Shown: piece by piece, positions 18,902 through 28,248 of the stretch
Layout: each line of letters opens with the position of its first letter
Position numbering within the stretch: position 1 is the stretch's first letter
NCBI RefSeq assembly: GCF_003205205.1
Contig: NZ_QJRL01000006.1
Location: forward strand, 1-64,000
Origin: Pseudomonas sp. LB-090624
GTDB lineage: Bacteria; Pseudomonadota; Gammaproteobacteria; Pseudomonadales; Pseudomonadaceae
Direction of reading: 5' to 3'
Length of the DNA stretch: 64,000 bases
Translations under genes and position numbers: made by a program
Notes under the pieces: generated by a model
Database searches by the model: none
Seen by the model: the letters and a program-made list of their open reading frames with translations, nothing else
What the model was told of the DNA's origin: nothing

Positions 18902-19942
18902 TCAGACCGCTTGCCGGCCCTCACGCAGCCCCAAGGCAGTGCAGCCGAACCGCCGACGTATGCACTTGCCCAAATGGCTGGCATCCCCCAACCCCACTTC
19001 ATCCGCAATCTGCGCCAGGCTGTGGCTGGAATTGAGCAGCCGCCAGCGCGCCTGTTGCAGGCGTATTTCCAGCCACCAGGCCTTGGCGCTGACGCCGTGG
19101 CTGGCCTGAAACTGCCGGTCTAGCTGGCGCCGGCTGATGCCCAGCTCTGCGGCCAGTTGCTCCACGGCCAGCGGCGAACCCAGGTGATGACGCATCAGCG
19201 CCTGCGCCCGCTGCACCTGGCGCCCCTGCCCGGCATCCAAGTCCAGCGAGCGCAAGGCATGACGGCTGTCACGGGTTTCATCCACCAGCATGTCGGCCAG
19301 CCCCTTGAGCGCGCGCGTTCGCCCACAAGCCCCTGACAGCAGCGCGACGGCGAGGTCGATGGCAGCAGTGCCGCCGGCACAGGTTATGCGATTACCGTCG
19401 ATGCAGTACAACTGCTCACGCAGTACCTGCAAGTGCGGGAATGCAGCGCGAAACTCGGCTTCGTGGCGCCAATGCACCACCACCTTACGCCCCCGCATCA
19501 GGCCGCAGGCGGCCAGCAGGAAGGCGCCGTTATCAACCCCCACCAGCTTGACGCCGGCCTTGCCGGCCTGCCTGAGCAATGCCTGGTAGCGGGGGGCCAG
19601 TGCAGCTGTGGCCATGGCATTGCGCCCGCCAAATACTACCAGGTAGTCGAAACTGCCCAGGTCGAGCTGGCCGGCAACGGCCTCGACCTGCACTACTGCG
19701 CCGCTGCTCGATGTCACCGGGTCAAGGCTGAGCCCTGCCACGGTCCAGCTGCAGTAGCGTTGCTGGCTATAGTCCTCGTCATCGGCGCTGAAGCGCAATT
19801 TGTCGAGAAAGGCGCCAAATGGGAGCAGGGCAAAATCCGGTAACGGCACGATCAGCAAGCGGATGTCGGGTTGCACGGTTAACGTCCAGGAACGACCATT
19901 GAATGTCCAGATCATACTCTTGCAGATTAAGGGGTGCGCCAT
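18902..19942 (-). CDS. GlxA-type AraC-family regulator (DJ-1/PfpI-like N-terminus)
   Basis: A 346-residue regulator. The N-terminal class-I-glutamine-amidotransferase-like domain (about 15-190; VVFGGRNAMAT, VDNGAFLLAACGLMRG, AGGTAAIDLAVALL) binds a ligand in this family. The C-terminal AraC domain has two helix-turn-helices (VEQLAAELGISRRQLDRQF; LAQIADEVGLGDASHLGKCI). The start at 19942 follows GGAGGG at nine bases; a later ATG at 19915 has poor spacing. Only 36 bp separate it from the divergent LysE gene, a probable target. Relatives sense betaine, carnitine or arginine-type compounds. Confidence 0.88.
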   Translation of the reverse strand: MAHPLICKSMIWTFNGRSWTLTVQPDIRLLIVPLPDFALLPFGAFLDKLRFSADDEDYSQQRYCSWTVAGLSLDPVTSSSGAVVQVEAVAGQLDLGSFDYLVVFGGRNAMATAALAPRYQALLRQAGKAGVKLVGVDNGAFLLAACGLMRGRKVVVHWRHEAEFRAAFPHLQVLREQLYCIDGNRITCAGGTAAIDLAVALLSGACGRTRALKGLADMLVDETRDSRHALRSLDLDAGQGRQVQRAQALMRHHLGSPLAVEQLAAELGISRRQLDRQFQASHGVSAKAWWLEIRLQQARWRLLNSSHSLAQIADEVGLGDASHLGKCIRRRFGCTALGLREGRQAV

Positions 19943-19978
19943 AGACTGACGCCCTCCCTGTCTTCTGGTATTTCCGGC

Positions 19979-20590
19979 ATGGCCCTCGACACTTGGCTCA
20001 TCTACTTGCTCGCCAGCATCGGCCTGTCGCTGACCCCTGGCCCGAACAGCTTGCTGGCGCTGACCCACGGTGCCCTGTACGGCGCGCGGCGGACATTGTT
20101 CACCATCGTTGGCGGGGTGTTCGGCTTCAGTGCCCTGATTGCCCTGGCAATGTTCGGCCTCAGCGCATTGCTGCAGACCTCGGCCTCTGTGCTGGGTGTG
20201 CTGAAGTGGGTCGGGGGGGCTTACCTGGTCTGGTTGGGCGTTCAGCTGTGGCGCAGCCCAGCCCTGCACCTGGAGCTGACCGGCCGCAGCGCACAACTGG
20301 GTAACGCGGGGTTGTTTCGCCAAGGCCTGCTGTCGGCCATGGCCAACCCCAAAGTGCTGCTGTTCTATGGCGCTTTCCTGCCACAATTCATCGACCCGCA
20401 GCGCGGGCTGGTGCTGCAGTTCGTGGTGATGGCGGCGACCTTTGCCAGCATCGAGTTTCTGGTGGAATACCTGCTGGCGCGCCTGGCGTTTCGCATTCGG
20501 CCCTGGCTGGCCAAAGGGGGCAAGGGCTTCAACCGTTGTTGCGGCAGTTTGTTTGCGTTGATTGGCGTGGCATTGCCGCTAAGCCGATAG
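19979..20590 (+). CDS. LysE/RhtB-family amino-acid exporter
   Basis: A 203-residue inner-membrane protein of about six helices. The N-terminal LTPGPNSLLALTHGALYGAR is the LysE/RhtB signature and LLSAMANPKVLLFYGAFLPQF is the second conserved block. It would export an amino acid or derivative. It is transcribed away from the GlxA-type regulator with only 36 bp between the start codons, the common regulator-exporter arrangement. ATG 19979 was chosen because the first helix begins there. Confidence 0.9.
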   Translation: MALDTWLIYLLASIGLSLTPGPNSLLALTHGALYGARRTLFTIVGGVFGFSALIALAMFGLSALLQTSASVLGVLKWVGGAYLVWLGVQLWRSPALHLELTGRSAQLGNAGLFRQGLLSAMANPKVLLFYGAFLPQFIDPQRGLVLQFVVMAATFASIEFLVEYLLARLAFRIRPWLAKGGKGFNRCCGSLFALIGVALPLSR

Positions 20591-20634
20591 CCTGCACCGC
20601 CCCTCTTGCCGCGACTGCCTTGGCGGGTTAGCGG

Positions 20635-21834
20635 TCACCCCTGACGTGCCTTGAACAGAAACACCAGCAACGCCAGGCCCGGCAGCGCGGCCCCCACCAG
20701 TGCCACCCCCGTCCAGCCAAACTGGCTGAACAGCGCGCTGGCCACTGCAGAGCCCAGGGCCCCGCCCAGGAAGATGCTGGTCATGTAGACCGCATTCAGC
20801 CGGCCGCGGCTGGCCGGGTCCAGCGCGTACACTTCACGCTGGCCGATGACCATGTTCATCTGCACCGCAAAGTCCAGCAGCACACCGGTCAGGCCCAGGC
20901 CAATCACGCTGTAACCCGGCACCGTCAGCCCCAGCAACAAGGCCACCGGCGCCAGCAGCAGCGCCAGCAGCGAACCGGCGCGGGCATGTCCGGCATCGGC
21001 AAGGCGACCGGCCATCGGCGCCGCAACCGCACCCACCGCACCGACCAGGGCGAACACGGCGATCTGGCTCTGCGACAGGCCATGCGCACCGGCCAGGGCC
21101 ATCGGCACCGCCGTCCAGTACAGGCTGAACGCAGCGAACATCAAAGCCTGGTACAGCGAACGCTGGCGCAGCAGTGGATAACGGCGCAGCAAGGTCAGCA
21201 GCGACAACATCAGCCCGGCATAACTGGCCTTGTGCTCGGGGCGCCGCTGCGGCAGGGTCAGCGCCAGCAACAGGATGATCGCCAGCATGACTGCAGCGGC
21301 GCCAATGAATACCGCGCGCCAGCCAAAGTGGTCTGCAACCAGGCTCGACAATGGCCGCGCCAGCAGGATACCCAGCAGCAGGCCCCCCATGATGTTGCCG
21401 ACCACCCGCCCCCGCTGCTGCTCCGGCGCCAAGTGCGCGGCCAGCGGGATCAGCATCTGTACCGCCACCGAACTGAAGCCGATCAGCAATGCATAGGCCA
21501 GGAACAAGCGGCCCTGGCCGCTACTGCTGGTGCCCGCCAGCAGCAGGCTGATGCAAGCCAGCACCGCGGTAGCCACCATCAGGCGGCGGTTTTCCAACAG
21601 ATCGGCCAGCGGCACAAGCAGCAGCAGGCCCAGGGCGTAACCCAACTGGGTAAGGGAAACGATCAGGCTGGCATGTTCGGTGGACAGCCCGAGGTCTGGG
21701 GCGATCAGGCCGACGATAGGCTGGGCATAATAGATATTGGCGACGATTGCGCCGCAGCAGAACGCCAGCAACACGATTAGCGCCCGGCTCAGGCCGGCGG
21801 CGGCCGGTTGCGCTGCGGCAAGTGAAGGGTTCAT
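20635..21834 (-). CDS. MFS transporter (12-helix)
   Basis: A 399-residue MFS protein. The N-terminus ANIYYAQPIVGLIAPDLGLS and the motif-A loop VPLADLLENRRLMVATAVL are typical of the DHA1-like group annotated as arabinose-efflux or drug-resistance permeases. The substrate is unknown. It lies 114 bp downstream of a LysR gene in the same direction, and the two may form a regulator-transporter unit. Confidence 0.85.
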   Translation of the reverse strand: MNPSLAAAQPAAAGLSRALIVLLAFCCGAIVANIYYAQPIVGLIAPDLGLSTEHASLIVSLTQLGYALGLLLLVPLADLLENRRLMVATAVLACISLLLAGTSSSGQGRLFLAYALLIGFSSVAVQMLIPLAAHLAPEQQRGRVVGNIMGGLLLGILLARPLSSLVADHFGWRAVFIGAAAVMLAIILLLALTLPQRRPEHKASYAGLMLSLLTLLRRYPLLRQRSLYQALMFAAFSLYWTAVPMALAGAHGLSQSQIAVFALVGAVGAVAAPMAGRLADAGHARAGSLLALLLAPVALLLGLTVPGYSVIGLGLTGVLLDFAVQMNMVIGQREVYALDPASRGRLNAVYMTSIFLGGALGSAVASALFSQFGWTGVALVGAALPGLALLVFLFKARQG

Positions 21835-21948
21835 GGGTGGTTCCTCGACAAGCAGTGGAATATGTTGGCCACCTTACCCTTGCGCCATGGCGCCCGGAAT
21901 CCAGGCCCGGCGCAATGCGCCTTTGCGTACTGCGCAACGTCGCACGCC

Positions 21949-22845
21949 CTAGTTCAGCAATTTTGCGCAAAACTCGATAAAGGCATTCACCCGCCGCGAG
22001 CCACGGTGGTTGGGCAGGTAAAGGGCACTGATACTGTCGCTGGCCATGCCAGGGCTGGCCTGCCAATCGGTGAACACCCGCTGCAGGCGCCCGGCCTGCA
22101 CATCATCACGCACCAGCCAGTCAGCCAGCAGCGCGATGCCGCTGCCCGCCAGCGCCGTTTCGCGCAACATATCGGCATTGGCACTGCGCAACGGCCCGCT
22201 TACGTCCAGCTCCAGGCTGTCCTGGCCGCGCGCCAGGCGCCAAGGTCGCGCTTTCTGCCCATAGCGAAAGCGCAGGCAGGCATGGTCGAGCAACTGACTG
22301 GGGTGTTGCAGCGGCTCGCGCCCGGCCAGGTAAGCCGGGCTGGCCACCAGCCAGCGCTGGAAGCGACCCAGCTGGCGGCATACCAGTTCGTCATCGGGCG
22401 CGGGGTCACCCAGGCGTATTGACAGGTCATAGCGCCCGTCGAGCAGGTCATCCAGGCGGTCGCTGAGGTCGATATCCAGTTCCAGGCCCGGGTAGCGTGC
22501 CAAAAACGGCCCTAGGTGCGGGGCAATGACCCGCCGGCCGAACTCCACCGGCAGGCACAGGCGCAAGACACCGACAGGCTCTTCGCCGCGATCGGCGACG
22601 CTGGCATCGGCCTCGTCCAGCGCCTCGAAGATACCCCGTGCACGTTCGTAGTAACGGGCACCGGCCTCGGTCAGGCTGACCTGACGCGTCGAGCGGTTGA
22701 GCAAGGTAGCGCCCAACGCCGTTTCCAGGGCATCGACCAGGCGCGTCACCGACGATGTCGCCAGCCCCAGCCGGCGTGCGGCAGCAGAAAAGCCTTGGGC
22801 ATCGACGGTGGCCACGAACATCTTCATCGCCATGAGTTTGTCCAT
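21949..22845 (-). CDS. LysR-family transcriptional regulator
   Basis: A 298-residue regulator. The N-terminal winged helix is AMKMFVATVDAQGFSAAARR with recognition helix SSVTRLVDALE, followed by a substrate-binding domain starting near residue 85 (VGVLRLCLPVEFGRRVIAP). ATG 22845 has GGAAGG ten bases upstream; a TTG six codons earlier is less likely. It belongs to the CrgA/DsdC-like group that starts with a MDKL-type sequence. A palindrome GTCCATAGTGGAC lies 79 bp upstream, a candidate autoregulatory site. Confidence 0.9.
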   Translation of the reverse strand: MDKLMAMKMFVATVDAQGFSAAARRLGLATSSVTRLVDALETALGATLLNRSTRQVSLTEAGARYYERARGIFEALDEADASVADRGEEPVGVLRLCLPVEFGRRVIAPHLGPFLARYPGLELDIDLSDRLDDLLDGRYDLSIRLGDPAPDDELVCRQLGRFQRWLVASPAYLAGREPLQHPSQLLDHACLRFRYGQKARPWRLARGQDSLELDVSGPLRSANADMLRETALAGSGIALLADWLVRDDVQAGRLQRVFTDWQASPGMASDSISALYLPNHRGSRRVNAFIEFCAKLLN

Positions 22846-23265
22846 GTGCTGGCCGCCTTCCAAAACTCGGAAAGTTCTTACAAATCGCTGGGCAGGTCAA
22901 GCAGCGCGGCGTACGGCAATTACGTCCATAGTGGACTTATCTCCATCCAAACGAGGCATGCCATGACACCGACCAACCTGCTGACGCCACTGTGTTCTAC
23001 AGCAGCGCGCCCCCTTGGCCCGTTTGAGATGGCTGCCGCCATGGAGAGGGGCTTATGCCGCACGCCATACCCGACCAAAGTATGAATCGCGTTGCATATA
23101 TGAACACCTCGTTTAATGCATTTTTCGCCGCCTGATCTAAACTTTTCACCACAAACCAGCAAGTTCAGCCCTGCGACAATCAGCCTCACAAAATTATGTA
23201 CCAACTTGTTAATTAGCAAGCTAAGGGCTTAAACTGCGCGCATTCCACCTGCTGAGATCCCTGGC
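22846..23265. other. Intergenic region between LysR and PQQ dehydrogenase genes
   Basis: About 420 bp without a convincing gene. It holds the palindrome GTCCATAGTGGAC (22924-22936) and a 40-codon plus-strand frame (22963-23085, starting MTPTNLLTPL) placed exactly where the divergent target of the LysR gene would be. That frame has no clear homology that I can recognise and may be a remnant. The last 150 bp are AT-richer (AAATTATGTACCAACTTGTT) and probably carry the promoter of the dehydrogenase. Confidence 0.5.
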
Positions 23266-25683
23266 ATGAACGAAACTCCGCGCGCCTCTGGCGCCACAAA
23301 CATCATCCTGATCGGCCTGGGCGTAATCATCGCCCTGCTCGGTCTCCTCCTGGCTGCGGGTGGCGTCAAGCTCGCTGGCCTGGGTGGTTCCTGGTACTTC
23401 CTGATCGGCGGCCTGGCCATGGCCATCGCCGGTGTGCTCATTGCCCGCCGCAAAAAGGCAGGCGCCTGGCTCTACGCCGTGTTCCTGGTGGGCACTGTCA
23501 TCTGGGCGCTGATCGACGCCGGCCTGGTGTTCTGGCCACTGTTCTCGCGCCTGTTCATGTTCGGCGCGATCGGCATGGTGGTAGCACTGGTCTACCCGCT
23601 GCTGGCCCGAGCCAATGGCGCGAGCGCTGGCCGTGGTGCCTACGGCATCGCCGCAGTCATGGCGGTGGTACTGGTGATCGCCGCAGGCAACATGTTCGTT
23701 GCCCACCCAAGCGTCGCCCCTAACGGCAAAGGCCCGGGCATGACGCCGGTCGAGGCCGGCAAGGAACAGAAAGACTGGGCCCACTACGGCAACACCGAAG
23801 GTGGCAGCCGCTTTGCCGCGCTGGACCAGATCAACCGTGACAACGTCAACAAGCTGAAAGTGGCCTGGACCTACCACACCGGCGACGTGGCGGTCAGTGA
23901 CGGCAACGGTGCCGAAGACCAGCTGACCCCGCTGCAGATTGGCAACAAGGTGTTCATCTGCACCCCGCACAACAACCTGATCGCCCTCGATGCCGACACC
24001 GGCAAAGAGCTTTGGAAGAACGCGATCAACGCTCAGTCCAAGGTCTGGCAGCGCTGCCGTGGCATGGCGTACTTCGACGCCACCGCCGCCATCGCCCAAC
24101 CAACCCAGCCGAACAGCTCGCCGATCACCGGCGGTACCGTACCGGCTGGCGCCAACTGCCAGCGCCGCCTGCTGACCAACACCATCGATGGCCGCCTGAT
24201 TGCCGTCGACGCCGACACCGGCGAGTTCTGCCAGGGCTTCGGCAACAACGGCCAGGTGAACCTGATGGCCGGCCTGGGTAACGTGCCAGACTCCTACTAC
24301 CAGCTGTCTTCGGCACCGCTGATGGCCGGCACCACCGTGGTGGTTGGCGGCCGTGTTGCCGACAACGTCCAGACCGATATGCCAGGCGGCGTGATCCGCG
24401 GCTTTGACGTGATCACCGGTGAGATGCGCTGGGCTTTCGACCCGGGCAACCCGGAAGACCGCCAGGCTCCGCAGGGCGACAAGACCTACGTGCGCAGCAC
24501 CCCGAACAGCTGGGCACCGATGTCCTACGACCCGGCGATGAACACCGTGTTCCTGCCGATGGGCTCGTCGTCCACCGACATCTACGGTGTTGAACGCAGC
24601 AAGCTGGACCACACCTACGGCGCTTCGGTGCTGGCCCTGGATGCCGCCACCGGCAACCAGAAGTGGGTGTTCCAGACGGTGCACAACGACCTGTGGGACT
24701 TCGACCTGCCGATGCAGCCGAGCCTGATCGACTTCACCAAGGACGACGGCCAGTCGGTACCTGCGGTGGTGATCGGCACCAAGGCCGGGCAGATCTACGT
24801 GCTCGACCGTGCCACCGGCAAGCCGCTGACCCAGGTCGACGAAGTACCGGTCAAGCCAAGCAACATCCCGAACGAGCCGTACTCGCCAACCCAGCCGAAG
24901 TCGGTGGGCATGCCACAGATCGGCGCGCAAACCCTGACCGAATCGGACATGTGGGGCGCTACCCCGTATGACCAGCTGCTGTGCCGTATCGATTTCAAGA
25001 AGATGCGTTACGACGGCCTGTACACCGCGCCAGGCACCGACCTGTCGCTGAGCTTCCCGGGTTCGCTGGGTGGCATGAACTGGGGCAGCCTCTCCACCGA
25101 CCCGGTGCATGGCTTCATCTTCGTCAACGACATGCGCCTGGGCCTGTGGATCCAGATGATCCCGTCGCAGAACAAAGGTGGCGCGGCGTCCGGTGGCGAA
25201 GCACTGAACACCGGCATGGGCGCAGTGCCGCTCAAAGGCACCCCGTATGCGGTGAACAAGAACCGCTTCCTGTCGGTTGCCGGTATTCCATGCCAGGCGC
25301 CACCGTTCGGCACCCTGACCGCTATCGACATGAAAACCCGTCAGGTTGCCTGGCAGGTCCCGGTGGGCACCGTTGAAGACACCGGTCCGCTCGGTATCCG
25401 CATGCACCTGCCAATCAAGATCGGCCTGCCAACGCTGGGCGGCACCCTGTCCACCCAGGGCGGCCTAGTGTTCATCGCCGGTACCCAGGACTTCTACCTG
25501 CGTGCCTACGACAGCAGCAACGGTAACGAAATCTGGAAGGCTCGCCTGCCAGTAGGCAGCCAGGGCGGCCCAATGACCTACGTCTCGCCGAAGACCGGCA
25601 AGCAGTACGTGGTGATCACTGCTGGCGGTGCACGCCAGTCGACTGACCGCGGCGACTACGTGATTTCTTACGCCTTGCCGTAA
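23266..25683 (+). CDS. quiA: Membrane-bound PQQ-dependent quinate/shikimate-type dehydrogenase
   Basis: An 805-residue quinoprotein. About five N-terminal membrane helices (about 10-145) anchor it in the inner membrane, and an eight-bladed periplasmic PQQ propeller follows, starting near DWAHYGNTEGGSRFAALDQI and containing repeated Trp-docking blades (GNQKWVFQTVHNDLWDFDLP; GNEIWKARLPVGSQGGPMTY). It would oxidise its substrate in the periplasm and pass electrons to ubiquinone. Length and layout fit both glucose and quinate dehydrogenases (about 800); I favour quinate/shikimate because an OprB-type porin follows and the blades resemble QuiA. The substrate is not proven. Confidence 0.8.
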   Translation: MNETPRASGATNIILIGLGVIIALLGLLLAAGGVKLAGLGGSWYFLIGGLAMAIAGVLIARRKKAGAWLYAVFLVGTVIWALIDAGLVFWPLFSRLFMFGAIGMVVALVYPLLARANGASAGRGAYGIAAVMAVVLVIAAGNMFVAHPSVAPNGKGPGMTPVEAGKEQKDWAHYGNTEGGSRFAALDQINRDNVNKLKVAWTYHTGDVAVSDGNGAEDQLTPLQIGNKVFICTPHNNLIALDADTGKELWKNAINAQSKVWQRCRGMAYFDATAAIAQPTQPNSSPITGGTVPAGANCQRRLLTNTIDGRLIAVDADTGEFCQGFGNNGQVNLMAGLGNVPDSYYQLSSAPLMAGTTVVVGGRVADNVQTDMPGGVIRGFDVITGEMRWAFDPGNPEDRQAPQGDKTYVRSTPNSWAPMSYDPAMNTVFLPMGSSSTDIYGVERSKLDHTYGASVLALDAATGNQKWVFQTVHNDLWDFDLPMQPSLIDFTKDDGQSVPAVVIGTKAGQIYVLDRATGKPLTQVDEVPVKPSNIPNEPYSPTQPKSVGMPQIGAQTLTESDMWGATPYDQLLCRIDFKKMRYDGLYTAPGTDLSLSFPGSLGGMNWGSLSTDPVHGFIFVNDMRLGLWIQMIPSQNKGGAASGGEALNTGMGAVPLKGTPYAVNKNRFLSVAGIPCQAPPFGTLTAIDMKTRQVAWQVPVGTVEDTGPLGIRMHLPIKIGLPTLGGTLSTQGGLVFIAGTQDFYLRAYDSSNGNEIWKARLPVGSQGGPMTYVSPKTGKQYVVITAGGARQSTDRGDYVISYALP

Positions 25684-25697
25684 GACCGCGTCGCCCC

Positions 25698-25763
25698 CTT
25701 CGCGGGTGAGCCCGCTCCCACAAGGTCAACGCTGGCCATGCGGGAGCGGGTTCACCCGTGAAG
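25698..25763. repeat. REP-type inverted pair (BIME-like)
   Basis: TTCGCGGGTGAGCCCGCTCCCACA (about 25699-25722) and its inverse GCGGGAGCGGGTTCACCCGTGAA (about 25739-25761) form a head-to-head pair between the dehydrogenase and porin genes. The GCGGGTxxxCCCGCTCC core is the usual P. putida REP. It may separate or tune expression of the two genes. Confidence 0.8.
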
Positions 25764-25792
25764 TGCCCCGAATAACAACCCGAGACACAGCA

Positions 25793-27061
25793 ATGCCATC
25801 CGCACTCCGCATCACCCCTACCCTGCTGCTGGCACTGGCCAGCACCACTGCCCTTGCCAACGACGACCTGCTGACCCGCAGCACCCTGACCGGTGACTGG
25901 GGTGGCCTGCGCCACCAGCTGGAAGAAGACGGTGTGAAGATCACCGGCGACTACAGCGGTGAAACCGCCTACAACGCCCACGGCGGCCTGCACCGCTCGG
26001 CGCGCTACTCGCAGAACGTCAAGCTTGGCGTGCAGTTCGACCTGTCGAAACTGTACGGCCTGGACAACGGCGGCAAGGTCCAGCTGACCATCAACGACCG
26101 CCGCGGCAATAGCGCCTCGGAAGACCTGGTCGGCAACCGCCTGCCAATCCAGGAAAACTACGGTGGCCTGTACACCCGCCTGACCGAGCTGAGCTACGAG
26201 CGCACCCTGTTCACCCCCGCGCTCAACGTCAAGCTGGGCTACATGGCCATGGGCAACGACCTCGGCGGCCTGGACAGCGGCATCCTGTGCAACTTCATGA
26301 ACGCCGGCTTCTGCGGCCACCCGCTGAACATGTCCGGTGGCAGCGGCTGGACCAACTACCCCAACGCCCACCTCGGCGTGCGGGTGAAGTACGACCTGTC
26401 GCCAGCCTGGCAGCTGCGCGTGGCGGCGTTCAACGTCGATCCCGAGAGCAACGGCAACTCCAGCCGCGCCTGGCACCTGGGACCCAAGCACACCACCGGC
26501 ACCGTTGTACCCGTGGAACTGGTGTACAAGCTGCAAGGTGAGCTGCCGGGCGAGTACAAGCTGGGCTACTACTACGACAGCTCCGACGTGAAACGCATCG
26601 GCAGCGACGACGAAGTGTCTGGCCGCGGGGGCCACTACCTGCTGGTCGACCAGGCGGTGTGGAACGATCAGAATTCGCCTGGCCGCAGCCTGCACGCGTT
26701 CGGCCAGTACTCGGCTTCCAGCAAGGCCGCCTCGCCGTTCACCAAGTGGTATGGCGCCGGCGTGGTGTTGTACAAGCCATTCGAAGGCCGCCCGAAAGAT
26801 ACCCTGGCACTGGGTTACGGCCGCGCGGTGCCCAACCCGCGTAGCCGCGATGTGCTGGAAGATGCCGCGTTCGATGCAGGCCAGCAGTTCCCGGATATCG
26901 ACAGTGCCGAGGAGTTGATCGAGCTGAGCTACGGCTACCAGGCCACGCCATGGCTGAACCTGCGCCCGGATGTGCAATACATCATCGAGCCGGGGGCGTT
27001 CTCCGGTAAGGATATCGACAACGCGCTGGTGGTAGGCCTGCAGGTCAAGGCTACCTTCTGA
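25793..27061 (+). CDS. OprB-family carbohydrate-selective porin
   Basis: A 422-residue outer-membrane beta-barrel. The signal peptide is about 1-21 (ALASTTALAND). The start of the mature protein (LTGDWGGLRHQLEEDGVKI) and the C-terminal strand ending in Phe (VVGLQVKATF) are typical of OprB. It would let sugars or cyclitol acids reach the periplasmic PQQ dehydrogenase encoded just upstream. ATG 25793 gives the signal peptide; the open frame extends upstream into the REP. Confidence 0.9.
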   Translation: MPSALRITPTLLLALASTTALANDDLLTRSTLTGDWGGLRHQLEEDGVKITGDYSGETAYNAHGGLHRSARYSQNVKLGVQFDLSKLYGLDNGGKVQLTINDRRGNSASEDLVGNRLPIQENYGGLYTRLTELSYERTLFTPALNVKLGYMAMGNDLGGLDSGILCNFMNAGFCGHPLNMSGGSGWTNYPNAHLGVRVKYDLSPAWQLRVAAFNVDPESNGNSSRAWHLGPKHTTGTVVPVELVYKLQGELPGEYKLGYYYDSSDVKRIGSDDEVSGRGGHYLLVDQAVWNDQNSPGRSLHAFGQYSASSKAASPFTKWYGAGVVLYKPFEGRPKDTLALGYGRAVPNPRSRDVLEDAAFDAGQQFPDIDSAEELIELSYGYQATPWLNLRPDVQYIIEPGAFSGKDIDNALVVGLQVKATF

Positions 27062-27068
27062 ATCGCCA

Positions 27069-27085
27069 GGGCCGCGCTGCGGCCC
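27069..27085. terminator. Hairpin between convergent porin and deacylase genes
   Basis: GGGCCGC-GCT-GCGGCCC is a perfect hairpin 7 bp after the porin stop codon and immediately beyond the stop of the convergent M20 gene. It may serve both directions. There is no strong T-run. Confidence 0.5.
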
Positions 27086-27087
27086 AT

Positions 27088-28248
27088 TCACCCCTGCCTG
27101 AGGTAATCCGCCAGCCTCAGCAGCATGGCATCACAGCCCTGCAACTGCTCGACGCTGACAAACTCATCCGGCTTGTGCCCCTGGTCCATGCTGCCAGGCC
27201 CGCAGACCACGGTCGGAATGCCCGCCTGGTCGAACAAACCACCTTCGGTACCAAACGCTACGGTGCCGAATTCATCCGAACCACTGAGCAACGCTATCCA
27301 GCGCGCGGCCTCGCTGTCTTCCGGCGTGGCCAGCCCCGGGTAGGCACTGAGCGGTTCAAGGCGGATGTCGCTGTCGGCGTGAACCTGGCGCATACGCGGC
27401 AGCAACTCGGCCTCGGCGTATGTCTGCAACTGGTCGGCCACCGCCTGCGCCTCGAACCCCGGCAAGGCGCGGACTTCGAAATCGAACGAGCACTCGGCCG
27501 GCACGATGTTCAGTGCCCTGCCCCCTTTGATTACCCCAGTCTGTACCGTGGAAAAGGGTGGGTCGAAGCGCGTGTCGTGATGCGCCGGCAAAGCCAGCGC
27601 ATCGCCGATATCGCCCAGCTTGCCGATCAGCCTGGCCGCATACTCGATGGCGTTCACCCCGTATGGCGCATACGCAGAGTGGCAAGCCGCGCCCTGCACC
27701 TGGCAGCGCATGGCAAGCTTGCCCTTGTGCCCCAGCACCGGCTTGAGCTCGGTAGGTTCGCCAATCAGGCACAGGCGCGGCTTGTGCGGGCGCTGCTCCA
27801 GCGCTGCGAGCATGGAGCGTACGCCCAGGCAGCCCACCTCTTCGTCATAGGAAAACGCCAGGTGCACCGGCATGCGCAACGGCTGGGCAAGAAACGCGGG
27901 CACAGCGGCAAGTACCGAGGCAATGAAGCCTTTCATGTCGGCTGTGCCACGGCCATACAAACGGCCATCGCGCTCGCTGAGGGCGAACGGCTCCACGGTC
28001 CAGGCCTGGCCGTCCACCGGTACCACATCGGTATGCCCGGACAGTACAACGCCGCCAACATCTTTTGGCCCAATGGTCGCGAACAGGTTGGCCTTGGTGC
28101 CTTCCGGGTTGTGGAACAGCTCGCACACCACGCCCTGCTCTGCCAGGTAGTCACGGATGAAACCGATCAGCGCCAGGTTGGAGTCGCGGCTGACCGTCGC
28201 AAAGCCGATCAGCCGGGCCAGCAGTGCGCGACTGGGGAACTCACTCAT
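27088..28248 (-). CDS. argE: M20-family deacylase (ArgE/acetylornithine deacetylase-like)
   Basis: A 386-residue zinc metallohydrolase that removes an acyl group from an N-acyl amino acid. Metal-site motifs are VLSGHTDVVPVDG (His, Asp) and LYGRGTADMKGFIA (Asp), the catalytic Glu pair is in FSYDEEVGCLG, and the dimer domain His is in GAACHSAYAPYGVNA. It is ArgE-like by length and motifs. Its neighbours are not arginine genes: it overlaps a DUF1028 gene by 8 bp, which suggests a catabolic role. ATG 28248 was chosen at the start of the conserved domain. Confidence 0.87.
   Translation of the reverse strand: MSEFPSRALLARLIGFATVSRDSNLALIGFIRDYLAEQGVVCELFHNPEGTKANLFATIGPKDVGGVVLSGHTDVVPVDGQAWTVEPFALSERDGRLYGRGTADMKGFIASVLAAVPAFLAQPLRMPVHLAFSYDEEVGCLGVRSMLAALEQRPHKPRLCLIGEPTELKPVLGHKGKLAMRCQVQGAACHSAYAPYGVNAIEYAARLIGKLGDIGDALALPAHHDTRFDPPFSTVQTGVIKGGRALNIVPAECSFDFEVRALPGFEAQAVADQLQTYAEAELLPRMRQVHADSDIRLEPLSAYPGLATPEDSEAARWIALLSGSDEFGTVAFGTEGGLFDQAGIPTVVCGPGSMDQGHKPDEFVSVEQLQGCDAMLLRLADYLRQG

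Noticed and set aside
23221..25407. A 728-codon open frame antisense to the PQQ dehydrogenase gene
   Set aside because: No recognisable domain, composition typical of shadow frames, and the plus strand carries an intact quinoprotein.
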